Part shown: positions 14,147-25,822 of the stretch, piece by piece
Position numbering within the stretch: the first letter of the stretch is position 1
Layout: every line of letters starts with the position of its first letter
Origin: Neelides folsomi
Taxonomy: Eukaryota > Arthropoda > Collembola > Neelipleona > Neelidae
DNA length: 64,000 nucleotides
NCBI GenBank assembly: GCA_034687125.1
Contig: JAQGBZ010000162.1
Span: forward strand, 1-64,000
Reading direction: 5' to 3'
Made by a program: the position numbers and the translations under genes
Notes under the pieces: generated by a model
Databases searched by the model: none
Seen by the model: only the letters and a program-made list of their open reading frames with translations
What the model was told of the DNA's origin: nothing

Positions 14147-16761
14147 ATGGAAGTGGACCAAGAGATGGAAGACGATCAACCTATTTTAATTGACCTCGAG
14201 TCATCTCCAGAAAAATCTATTATCATAGTGTCAACTGAATCCAAAAATAGAACAACCAAAAATGGAAATGGAGTGAATCAAGTAATATTTATTTATTTTT
14301 ATAAATTGTGTTCGATCACACTTAAATCAAAAAAACTTAAATTGATTCTATTGCTATTATTATGTAAATCTTGTTACATGTAATTCTTCTTTATAAATCG
14401 GAATACATATATATTTTTTTATCTTACAGGAACCGCTTGATTTAAGCAGCCCTATTGTTGTTCATAAATCTCCTACAGATATTTTGAAATTAAAGAAATT
14501 TGAAAGAATTCCCCCAACTATTTTCAAAGACAATGTAAAGTTAAACATTATTTATTAAAAAAATGTTGATTTTAATTGAAACTTAAATACAAATTATTAG
14601 CATAAATAGAAATCAAATATGTTCGATAATAACTATACTAACGATATGAACTTAAACAGGAGGACGAGCAACCCTCAACTGAACTTGTCGATTATTATAC
14701 AAATTTGAAAGTGGATTCTGTGAAACCTTCTTCAGATGATTTAATTCAAGGTATTTGTCATAAATATTTGTATGGGCAAAATATTTTCTATAATAATTAA
14801 CATCCATCCAAATTTTATCAGATCTTTTAAAATCACCTGTGGTGCCAAATCCAAGTATCACATCACCATCAACTTCTTCTCACGGCGAGACAAATTCCCA
14901 CTTGTCTAATGCTGGATCAAGTTCAACTACAACTTCAATTATGCTTGAAGATGTAATTAAAGAATTTTTGGATTTTTTTATCTCATTATCTTTCAAATTA
15001 TTTAAAAACTGAATATAAAACTAATGTGAAGAATTTTATTTACTGAGTATAATTTTATGAAATTTGATAATTTTTGATTTTAAATCTAGTTTCTAAATAC
15101 GATTAAAGACAAACTTAAACCAGACGAATTCGACAGCATGAGAAACTTGTTAAAAAATCTTGTGAAGAGAGTCGACACGCCGGAAAACGAAAAAAGCATT
15201 CTTGAAGAGATGAAATTACAAAAAAAGAAGATCGTTGAGAAGGGGAAAGTTTGGACGTCAATTCGATCACTCAAAAAGAAATTAGAAGTTATGGAAGTAG
15301 AAAATAAAAGTTCGATGATGATGGGTGCAGAGCAGCAAAAACGAGAGGATAAGATTGCAAAATTGGAAGTATATTTGGGAGTAAGTTTCGATTTAAATTT
15401 TCGAAAACAATATTGATCTAATGGGCTTTGATTTAGTTATTTTATTATCGAATAAATCTAATATTATGTCTCAAATTATTAGGAGTTAAATACCAAAATC
15501 AAAGACTTGGACGAAGCTGACGATTGGGATTGCGAAAATGAATTTAATTCTCCTTATATATTAAAAGACCGTTATGTCAAAAGGTATGTGGTTTTAAATA
15601 AGATAACATGAGATTATAATATATTAAATGGATTTATTGATTTTAAGGGTCTGTGAAGTTCACAAGCTCATTTGTAAGTACTCGAATTCTTCAACTCTGA
15701 CTGGACGAGCGATTGAAGAGAAATTTAAAATCAAAAAAAGTATTGTATAAAAAATATTATCCATAATCTTTACATGCTTCAATGTATAGTTTGTGGTTTA
15801 TTACATGTAAATAATTATTACTTATGGTCACAGAGTGTCAATATCCTGAGATCAATTCAGCTGTAGAGTCGTTTATCAGGAAGAAAGGAACTTTGTTTCT
15901 TCCCGACTATGTTGATATCCACTCCGTTGTAATGCGTACTATAAAAAAGGAGAAATTGATCATTTTCGGTCACGAGATTGATACAATATGTAATTTATAT
16001 TTATTTACAATATTTTATATACTCTATGTACTATATTTCTACATCATATTAATTTTATCAATTATTCAACAGCATTTAGCCTCTTCCAGGATGCTTTTAA
16101 TACAATAAAGAACAGGCGCATAGAAGACTCAAAGATGATTCTCATAGACGATTTTGATAAAATTGAAACTCCAGAAGCTAATGATCCTGAACTCAAAAAA
16201 TTACTTGAAGAGAATGACAAAAAAGCAAAGTCCGAGAAAGAAGTATAATACTGACCAAAATGATTAAATACCTCGATAATTATAATATGATAGCAGATTT
16301 ATTACAATTGTTCATGTTTTACTATTATGTTTTATTTAAATTTTTAAATTAATTATCTAACAATAAGTAAACTGTTTTTTAGGTAATAGCTGAATTTGTA
16401 AAAAAGCAACAGGAGCTAAATGCAGAAGCTATCGAAGTTGACATTGGTGATGATTCATCGTGCCCAAGTACTGATGATGAAGATGAATTCGATTCTAAAG
16501 ATGAAGATTCAGCATCCGACACTTCGGCTAAAAGTAATCTTTTTATTTTAATTATTATATGATATCTTGTGATTAATTAATTTCGATAAATTAGCAGATA
16601 AAGATTCTGAGAAGATGGATATCGATACTAATACAACTATCGATCTTGATGACAGCGACGACGAAGATTGTGAGGACCTTGGTGAAGATGAAATCGAAGA
16701 TTTGCTTAATGATGATGATGATTCACTTCCAGAAGAATATTTGCTTACTGACGATGAGTAA
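14147..16761 (+). CDS. Daxx: Daxx-like histone H3.3 chaperone / SUMO-binding protein
   Basis: Eleven exons join in frame to 528 residues: 14147-14281, 14430-14534, 14660-14750, 14822-14952, 15090-15380, 15483-15583, 15648-15739, 15834-15989, 16073-16242, 16383-16533 and 16598-16761. Residues about 252-424 match the Daxx histone-binding domain: SPYILKDRYVKRVCEVHKL, then SSTLTGRAIEEK, then YPEINSAVESFI, LPDYVDIHSVV and LFQDAFNTIKNRR, in the order seen in human Daxx. The C-terminal 90 residues are strongly acidic. SUMO-interaction-like cores flank the protein: PILIDLESS near the start and TTIDLDDSDDED near the end, as in vertebrate Daxx. The family deposits H3.3 with ATRX and binds SUMO in nuclear bodies. 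It is shorter than human Daxx (740 residues). Exon 5 encodes a lysine-rich helical stretch in place of a clear N-terminal helix bundle. The last acceptor could instead be 3 bases upstream (16595). Confidence 0.9.
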
Positions 16762-16861
16762 TATATGTATGCTATAGCATTTAATATCTCATTTAATTAA
16801 ATCTATTAACGATATCATGTATTAACGATCCAGACGTGTTATTTCAAAAATATTCTTTTTT

Positions 16862-16867
16862 AATAAA
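16862..16867 (+). promoter_or_regulatory. Likely poly(A) signal of Daxx
   Basis: The first AATAAA after the Daxx stop, about 100 bases downstream, in AT-rich DNA where the hexamer is also expected by chance. Confidence 0.45.
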
Positions 16868-17694
16868 TATTAATATTAGCATTATTGATATACAGAATTT
16901 TTTGCAATTTACTTTATACAATAAAAAGGCGTTTATTTTAATTTGTTTTATACAACTTTTTTCAAGTTAGGTATGTAATATAAATATTTTCTAATAGACT
17001 ATAAATATTTCTCAATGATTTTAATAAATATGAAATATTGTATACCAAAAAATAATAATGATTCAAGGTAACACTTTTACTTTCGATCCCTTGCATCGAT
17101 AACTAAATGTTTATTGGCACATTTTATTTTTTGACATGTAATATTAATCATTTCATTAAATGGAAAAAGATGGTTCATTTTTTTCAAAAACACGAAATCG
17201 TATAGATTACTTGAAGAGAATTTGATATTTTATGAGTTATTATATAGAGATATATAATTGGAGCAGCATATCATATAAAATACATTTTATCTCACCTCGC
17301 GCTTTCTCTAATAACTTATAATTTTAATTTAACCTTTGATATGTGATAGTGATAAAAGCGATAAGTTATCCAATAAAAATACTTTATCATTAGATTTCCC
17401 CAGTATTCCAGGTAAAATTATGACATGAACACATAAAAAGTCAAACATTCAATCAGAAATCAGAGTCAGTTAAAGTAAATATAAAGTACCTTAATAATTC
17501 AAAAAGCTAGTTTATATTTATATATTTTAAGTGGCTAAGTTAAATTACGAAAGGTAAAAAATTTTGAAAAGCATAATATAGCAATTACATTATAAATAAA
17601 CGCATACCTACACACCTAAAGATATAAACATCTTCTTTCCATCCAGGTAATTACTTATTAATTTATTAAAAATGTTTAACATAAATATTAAGTG

Positions 17695-17849
17695 TATATT
17701 GGGATTGAAAATCAAGGTGGAACAGATCGAATTTTTAACTCGTTTTTAACAAAAATGCTTAATTTCCTCTATATAGCATTTTTGTTAGAAACGGGGTAAA
17801 ATTTCAGGGTAAAATAATCTGTTCCACCTTAATTTTCAGTCCCAATATA
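17695..17849. mobile_element. 155-bp foldback MITE
   Basis: The terminal arms 17695-17727 and 17817-17849 are 33-bp inverted repeats with two mismatches, beginning TATATTGGGA. Symmetry continues inward: a second matched block (AACAAAAATGCT and its complement near 17747-17784) leaves only a short centre, so the whole element can fold into one long hairpin. Outer TA dinucleotides suit a Tc1/mariner-type target site. It has no coding capacity. Confidence 0.8.
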
Positions 17850-17887
17850 TTGTAAGGTATATTTTATAAAATTGGTATACCTATTTA

Positions 17888-18052
17888 TAGGGATGCCATA
17901 TTCCCGGGAACGCTCCTGAGAAACTGACTTTGAGAACGCTCCCATAAATTCCCATACATGCGTTCCCACCAGCGTTCCCGGGAACCATATCTCTGACATA
18001 GGAACGTTCCCGGGAACGCTCCTGGGAGCGTTCCCAATGAGTGGCACCCTTA
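17888..18052. mobile_element. Non-autonomous hAT-like element, 165 bp, with repeated internal motifs
   Basis: The ends are imperfect inverted repeats: TAGGGATGCCA at the left and TGGCACCCTTA at the right, with GGGAACGCTCC-like sequence just inside each end. The flanks CCTATTTA (17880-17887) and CTTATTTA (18053-18060) form an 8-bp target duplication with one mismatch, the length typical of hAT elements. Inside are at least five copies in both orientations of a G/C-rich GGGAACGYTCC-type motif, a marked contrast with the surrounding AT-rich DNA. No transposase is encoded, so mobility would need an enzyme from elsewhere. Confidence 0.7.
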
Positions 18053-19984
18053 CTTATTTATATCATAATTCATATTTCTATTAAAGATGGGTATTTTGTA
18101 TTCATCATATTAAGATACAACACTACACATAATGTATAATGTATATAGGTATAAAAACTATAATCAGGAAGTTTGATGAGGGATAAAATTTTTATGTTTA
18201 CCAATTATCAATTTTTGTTTCCTATATTAACTTTTTATTTTATACTTCGTGATCACACAGGAAATATCTAAATAAATATAAATAAAGATATAATACTATG
18301 TATAAACGGAATTATTAAGAGATATGATGAACAGATTAACAATCATTTCAATCTCTAATTTCAAGGTCTATATCACCATAGGCTAAATTGTATGACGATG
18401 ACTAAATAATTATTAATTATTTTATAATTTTTTTTATAAATAATTAATATATTAGCTACATAATAAATATACTTGGAGTTTATAAATAATCGTTGAATAA
18501 TTTAGTAAAAATTTTACATTATAATAATGGAACAATCCATGATTTAATTTGTAAGAATGAATGTTTTCTATTTCTTATGTAGAAATAGAAACCCCGTCCT
18601 GTGCTTTACATACTAATAAATACCATAGTTAGCCCCATTGCCCATCCGCCAATGCTAATGTAAAACAAATTAGTGTACATTTATTTACCAATTATTGTAC
18701 ACGTACACTTGTTTGTTATATGCAAGTGACCTGAATCATAAGCTTACGTCATTTAAATCATTGGCGATCAACACAGTAATGGTGAAGAATTAATCTATGT
18801 AAAGTATCAAAATACCAGTATATTGTGTCGCTTACTCACAAATTAAGTATGTTACATATTACTCATTTACATTATGTAGTTAAGTATTATTAGGTAGATA
18901 GTTACACATAATATACATACAATATACGTACCTATTCAATACAATCAATTGATCTCTACCTACTGTTAGACAGGGGCTTTGGCTAGTATGAGTAGTATGG
19001 GCGTATAATTTTTACTAAATTTATTGAACATTAGATTTTCTGGCTTTAGAATAATGAATATATTTTCACATATTAATGCATAATTAGTTAGGCACATTAT
19101 ACAGATATTTTATAATGTGAATTTTTTACCTGTGTTTGGCTTTCAGTCTATTAGTTTATTTAGTACATACACAAGGTATTTGCAATTCTTTTATTATCGT
19201 TCGAATGAAGCCACATTTTCTGGTATATTCAAAGACTCGAGGAATGACAATGCTGATCCTATCCTCATCCCCACCCAGGCTAATCATCAATTGCGTGCTT
19301 TAAATTTTTAGCGTTGTTATTACCTATATCCGCTAAATACTTATCACTACATACATATATCATCATTATCCAAGCAGATTCTGTCGGTTAAAAGAATTAC
19401 ACCGTAAATAGTTATGTTACATACTTCTTTGAACATTCTAAACTAATGATATTAAATAGGTACTTTTTAACGTGTAAATTGTAAATGAAGAGATCCTCGG
19501 AGTTTTCGATCCTCAAAAATGTTTTCATTTAGGATTATTTGTTCAACACAGTTCAACGATGAGTTTATTATATACATCAATTGAAAAGAACAATATATTT
19601 ATATATATTTTAGAATCACAAAATATTTAGTATTGTAATTGCTATTAAAAAGTATTTATGAAGAATTTTAATGTTTGTTCTAATTCACAAGTGAAATCGA
19701 AATTTTTATTTGTATATTATATTATTTGAAATGTGTGAAGTGCATATAATATTTTGATTTAATTTATTACATAAAACACTTTAGATACTGATACACTATC
19801 TGTATATCTCATATAAACTTATATTTAATGGTATAGGGATTAATGTATTTAATGGTACTGGGTACGTACTCTATTTATTATTTGATATTGACTGATATGA
19901 GAACTTCGTACTGTTCAATGTGTAGACTTAAAAATGAAATATTGAAATACGAATAATAAGCATTCATTTTTGATTCATTTTTAG

Positions 19985-22452
19985 ATGATAATGAATTCTA
20001 CAAATAAGGAGTTCATTTTTGTTTTTCTACTTGTAATTCTAAATCTTTGCCTTTTTGCGAAATCCAGAGATATTTGCCAAAATTGTTTTTGTGATGATAT
20101 TGAACCATTCTTAATTAAATGCAATTTGCAAAATGAAGAAATGTTACCAAATAAAGACGATTGGAGCGAAACAATTACCACGAACGAGAATCTGGAAAAT
20201 TTGTCCATTCAATTGAACTACGAAGATAATCAATTAAAAATAGTTCAACAATTTCCAGTGACTTTGAATATCCAAATTCTGAAATTGGGAAGCAATCAAA
20301 TTGAAAAAATTGAAGAATATGCCTTTCAAAAACTTAAAAATTTGACTGAAATTGATTTGAGTCATAATAAGTTAACCGTTGACAGTTTACCGTCAAAAGC
20401 ATTTGCAGGAAATGAAAATGTGGATGATGAATATCTCCCATTAGCTCGAATGTTACATCTCAATTTGTCATACAATTCAATTCGGAGGTAAATGCACAAA
20501 TAACGATATATAACGATACATACTTACAACCATTATTATAATCTACATCTAAAATAAGTATACACATACACACATATACCTGTAACTGTAATTGATTATT
20601 GATTTGACTTTTAAAAATTGGGTGTATCAATATAATGTAGGTACTTAAAGAGTTCACATATTAATTGATAAATTACACCAAATCCTATTTATTTATACAA
20701 TAGTAGTGCAATGTATTTATGTTAAAGCACTAATAAATGTTTTTCCATTATAATTTAGCTTGGATAAAGATATATTTGATCATCTTCCAAACTTAGTGTC
20801 ACTTGACCTCTCAAATAATCCACTGAAAACTCTGGGCCTAGAAATCCAAACTGCAATAATTTATTTAAAATCTCTTGAGGTATTAAATACATATATTATA
20901 TTACTTGTTTCAAATACGATACAACGTGCATATATAAAGTTATTAACTAACTAAATAACTACACGAAATGGGATAACTTTTAACACTGCTTTTACTATTA
21001 TTATAGTCATTGAATTTAGGGTATACAAATTTGAGGAAAATCCCCGATGGATTGATTCATGGGTTACAACACTTAACTCATTTGGACTTGTCATATAATG
21101 AATTATCTATAGTCCCAGATGAAATTTCTTATGGAACAAATATAAAAGTTCTTGTGCTTGATGGAAACAAGTTTGAGACTTTAGACAAAAGCTCATTTCA
21201 GGTAATCAAAATTGTGATGTTAAACAATGATATGATTTTAATCATAACATAATTATTCTACTTATAATAAAGACATCTTTATGCAATACTTTTACAGGGT
21301 TTAATTAGTTTGGAATCATTGTACATAAGTTCAATGAATACTTTAAAATCTATTCAAGCTAGAACATTTTCTCCCTTAAAAAATCTGACGAAGCTTGAAT
21401 GTCACCATAATAGAAAATTGGAAAATATTAGTCAAGCTGCGTTCCTTGGAATGGTTGAGTACGACAATGACTGGGCGCTTCGTGAGGTAAAATTATTTTT
21501 GAGAATTATTGCTTAAAACATTGAAAAATATAATATTTAAACTAATAAATTAACGTTACTGTATCTCGCAGCTTTACTTATCAGATAACAGATTAGCTCA
21601 TATCGATCACGAATTGGCTAATTGGAAGAAAGTTGAAAAAATTGACCTTCAAAATAATCCATTTGTGTAAGAAAAACTGAATTTTTTGAATTATTACATT
21701 ATCTTTGATTCTTAAATCTCATTCATTATTTAAATTAGCTGTGACTGTAAAATTGAATTTCTCACTACTGCCCTTGTTGATCAAATAGAAAGGGAATGCC
21801 CAGAATTCGCATATGAATTGACGTAATACAATTAACTACCTACCTTTTTATTAATTAAACTAACATTAAGATTTCTTCATGTGGAATTGATACTATTATT
21901 AAAAGACGTTTTTTGTAATGCATTAAGTCAGAATTTAAAATGGTGTTTTTATCATTATTCTTAAAGCTGTGCCTCTCCTCCCAGCAAAAAAGGAATTTCG
22001 CTGATCGCTCTTTCAGTTGAACCTTCAAGATTCAATAGATGCGAACACGGAGCGAATTTTATGGACAAAGAAGATGAACAATTGAGAGTCCAGGAAAGTT
22101 CTTATCAATCAGTCGGATTGACATTTCTAATAATTGGGTACATACATGATTAAATAATATTATCTATACATAAGCTTTGGGGGCAGCGTAATAAACATGA
22201 TTATCTTTACTCACGTCCGATTGTGAGTTTGCTATTTTTGAGTCATGAATGATTAATTTTATTTATAGGGTAATTCTTATCATCATTGGCCTCTCGATTC
22301 TTGGTGTTCTGATAGTGAAAAGAAGAGCAATTGCTTCAGCACTCATAGCTCGTCATCAAATCCGGTATGAGAGAGCTGATGCAGATGAATTTGAAGTTGG
22401 ATCTCAGAAAAGAACTTCTCACGATACAAACCCATTCGCAGAACATGCGTAG
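19985..22452 (+). CDS. Leucine-rich-repeat transmembrane protein, trophoblast-glycoprotein-like
   Basis: Eight exons join in frame to 513 residues: 19985-20487, 20759-20879, 21007-21201, 21298-21486, 21572-21666, 21739-21822, 21967-22137 and 22269-22452. The product has a signal peptide (FVFLLVILNLCLFA), an LRR N-cap with clustered cysteines (CQNCFC), about ten leucine-rich repeats, an LRR C-cap (NPFVCDCKIEFL), a transmembrane helix near residues 445-470 followed by KRR, and a short cytoplasmic tail. This is the layout of single-pass adhesion or signalling receptors. The tail segment IRYERADAD recalls the RYEINAD tail of vertebrate trophoblast glycoprotein (TPBG, a Wnt-modulating surface protein), which makes that the best guess; other arthropod LRR receptors remain possible. 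A second ATG follows two codons after the first. The sequence just before the start reads as a splice acceptor (tttttag), so a 5' untranslated exon is likely. Confidence 0.85.
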
Positions 22453-23209
22453 GTCATGAAGAAGAATACCTTTGTGAAAAGTATGCTATATTATAATTGA
22501 TTTATGAAATTCTTTTTTAACGATGATGAATTAACGATCGATATGAAAAATTAACTAAATGGTTCAATTTGTTTAACTGCCTTACTTAATTTATACTTAT
22601 ATTTTGTGCTCTTCTCTAACTAAAAAACTATTTTATGTGATTTCATATTCAAATTGGTTATACTATTATATTAAAGAATAATATTGGTAGAGGAGAGAGG
22701 TACAGATATACATATTATGTCTTATTGTTCAGTCATTTATCATTTTATTATTTAACTAATAATGAGCATTTATACAGCCTTATTTTAGGTATAAATGGAA
22801 TTTTATACATATTTAATAATAATTATTATCTATCAATTTGAGGAAAAATGTTTTTATACTTATTATTAATGATTATTTATTAATTACAATTATATCTAAT
22901 ATCTCTTTGTACTTATAACTAAATAATTGTACTTATTGTAGATGATAGACTTAAACTAAATATAAGTTTAAGTATTTATGTGCAAATGGTATGTTAAATT
23001 CGTGTATTTCAGTCATATATCGCATAAAGTAGTATATAAACATTAATTCTAGCAATTAATGATTAGGTATTAATATTGATAGAAAATATAAATTGTATGT
23101 GAATAATTATACAACAATGAAAAAAATAAAAACCATTATTAAATCTAGTTTTAACAAAATTAAATTTTGAAGAGACATCAGAAGTGTGTGGAGTTAAAGG
23201 AGGAATTAA
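22453..23209. other. AT-rich 3' flank of the LRR gene with possible poly(A) signals
   Basis: No gene. It is extremely AT-rich (8 G or C in the 60 bases from 22861). ATTAAA occurs at 22670-22675 and AATAAA at 23125-23130; either could end the LRR transcript. Confidence 0.4.
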
Positions 23210-25316
23210 ATCGTAAGTAAGCGAGGGTGCGAATGGAATTGAATAATAGGAGGAATAAAATACATTATTTAGTCCGTATGCATGTATTTAGAAGTGATGA
23301 ATCGTCATCTCCTCTTCCAATATTTCTCTTCGAAGGATAATTAGATGAGATGAGTGGATTTTAGTGGGGCCATATGGGTCTTTTGATGAGCCCTATGCCG
23401 ACAATTTGGAAATTTTTAGTCTGAAGTGGAAGACGAAGCGTGCAATTTTCCGGCGTTTTGTCGGCATGATGAGTCTAATATGGGCATTTGTATGTTTCTC
23501 TAAAGGGAGTAAGTGAGTTAGGAGACTCGTCCTCCTCGACTTGATAGACGGCGAGGGAGCGGACGTCGAGCCGAATCACAAATGATGGGGAGGGAAATGT
23601 TGTTAGTGGGACTCTGATTGCTCCCGACTTCACCCGACTCGGATTTCCCCCAAAACTTATAACCGGCTTGACAACGGCGATATAACCACTCTGAGTGGCT
23701 CCATTCACCCAGTCAAATGCAATTTGCGACTATTGAATTGAATCCAGCCTTCACGTTACCTCCGCATCTTCATGAATATCTTCTCATCAGGGCAACCAGA
23801 GTTCCCTTATTATTCTCCGCCGAGCCAAGGGACCTCCGCCAATTGGACCCAATCTGCTCAAAGCCCTTTATTTACCATTGACCCATTTCACTCCACTTAG
23901 GATTCTCATTCATTTCAACACCGTGAGGAAAATTCTATTACACCCCGCATTACATCTCAATCAAATATAACCACTTGCTAATTGTTAGGACACCAATGAA
24001 AATCAGAGACCTTTCCTCGCCACAAATGAAAGCAAATGCTATGATTTATATAGACACTTTAGATTAACAAATTAGTCTTGTTTCAAATATTCCATAAAAT
24101 TAATACATATTTTATTTTCAATTTGCTTGAATTTTGTTGCACGTTACAGTGTTCAGTGTACAGAATAAGTGTAATATATTATTTTTATTCTAGAATTTAA
24201 GTTTTGATGTACAAATACTATTTTGATTGATGCTTTTTTATACATTTTTGGAGGAAGGACTAAATTTAACGGCTATAAAATCCTTATATGTAATAGAATA
24301 TAACGTTTAGTTAGAAAATTTATAGAAGACCATTATGAAAACCCTTTATTATGGTATCCGGTTACTATTATGTAAACAGTGTACCAAAGTACCATGTATA
24401 AAACAAATGATTTTCACCCATTGTAAACTTTTGAGCGAAGAATATACTAAATGCTCCAAAAAGTAGAAGAATAAAATCAAAGCAATGAATTCCAATTAGT
24501 TTAAATGACTCTGACTGTATGATTGATACTCTTGTAAAATAATGAGCAGTCTATTTACCCCTCTCAACTTTTCCCATTCTACCAAAAGAGTCGAGAGAAT
24601 GAAATGTAGACAGATGAGTAATGAGAATAATGACTAAAGTGCTCTCTATCACTTTCCAGCAAGTCAAAGAGATAAAAGAGAAAAGTCATTTTTCGATTAA
24701 AGAGAAAGTAAATCAAATAATGATGTAATTTCATCCCGATGAGAGCAAAAGAAATGGTTAAAAGTTACCTAAAAGAGAAGATAAAATTAGCTCCTCAATC
24801 GACTCCTATCATTTCAAATGATTTACTTCAAGGGAAAAAATCTAAGCCCTTTCCTTCCAATTGGCCCAAGTTCTCTCGTTTCGAAAGTTTATATCGGATT
24901 TTTTCTGGAGGTCCGAAAAGGCTCGTTTATGGGAAAAATCGCGGTCTCGGTTTCTTGACGATTGAGTCGTTTGACATTTGACTGACATTTGCTCGCCTCT
25001 AATAGGCAGTTTGGGGAGAAGCTTCCAAGTCAAACCTGTAATGTCGCTAATAATCTCACAGTAATATTCCCACCATACCAATTACTTACGTGCTTCGGCT
25101 CCATTCATAACTGCTCTTTTCAGTTTTTCATAACTTGTAAACACATTGGGTCCCTTGGCTCGTTTTGGGCATTCAAAACTTTCTGTGAGGTGATTAGCTC
25201 AAACAACCAAGCCGGCATTCATCCTTTGGGACCATCGCTTCTCTATACAAATATTTTTCTTTACAAATTCATTTTTTCATATTTATGTACAATAAAAGCT
25301 ATATCAATGATACAGT
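23210..25316. other. Intergenic DNA: GC-richer block then AT-rich, no gene seen
   Basis: Bases 23210-24000 are GC-richer with purine and pyrimidine runs like those of the left arm of the window. 24000-24560 is AT-rich and 24560-25200 is mixed. Open frames reach 140 codons (24989-25411) without motifs or splice support, and that frame runs into the hAT element that follows. Confidence 0.45.
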
Positions 25317-25324
25317 ATCAGTAT

Positions 25325-25814
25325 CAGGGATGTTCCGTTTCCATGAAACGTTTCCCGGAAACGTTTCATGGAAACCATCAGAAATTATATAGTAGTTTAA
25401 ATACTGCGTGAATTAAAAACTAAATTTTAAACATATGTAGCGGACTAAATTCATAAATATGTTGAATAAACCATTTTCTTTGACAAATTACGTGTTATTA
25501 AGAGTAAATATATTTATTATTTGACAGGACTATGAATAATATCTATCATTATAACTTATATCTTGCCTTATATAAATTATGTTTAATTTTTATCATAAAG
25601 ATATAGTTTGATTCTTGGATAACATATATTAATACTTAATTATAATTATTTAAAATATAATATAAATTGATGAAAGACGATTTAAATGCTTTAATATCTT
25701 GAAAATTAAAATTATAAGGACTTGTGCGCATGTGATGGTTTCCGATCTGATCGTTTCCGTGAAACGTTTCACGGTTTTTCCGAATCGTTCGTTTCCATCT
25801 TTGGAACATCCCTG
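25325..25814. mobile_element. Non-autonomous hAT-like element, 490 bp
   Basis: The left end CAGGGATGTTCC is matched by its exact reverse complement at the right end. The flanks ATCAGTAT (25317-25324) and GTCAGTAT (25815-25822) form an 8-bp target duplication with one mismatch; both features are typical of hAT transposons. Just inside the left end lies a near-perfect palindrome, CCATGAAACGTTTCC, one base, then its complement. Inside the right end the same GAAACGTTTC core recurs in a degenerate palindrome. The AT-rich middle (about 25390-25720) has no transposase, so it is a deletion derivative or MITE. Confidence 0.8.
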
Positions 25815-25822
25815 GTCAGTAT

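Larger units (their letters stand above)
16868..19984. other. AT-rich intergenic DNA between Daxx and the LRR gene
   Basis: About 3.1 kb with no gene. It contains two adjacent small transposons (17695-17849 and 17888-18052, listed separately). The remainder is AT-rich unique-looking sequence; the only open frame of note (19117-19311) has no family signal. Confidence 0.55.
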
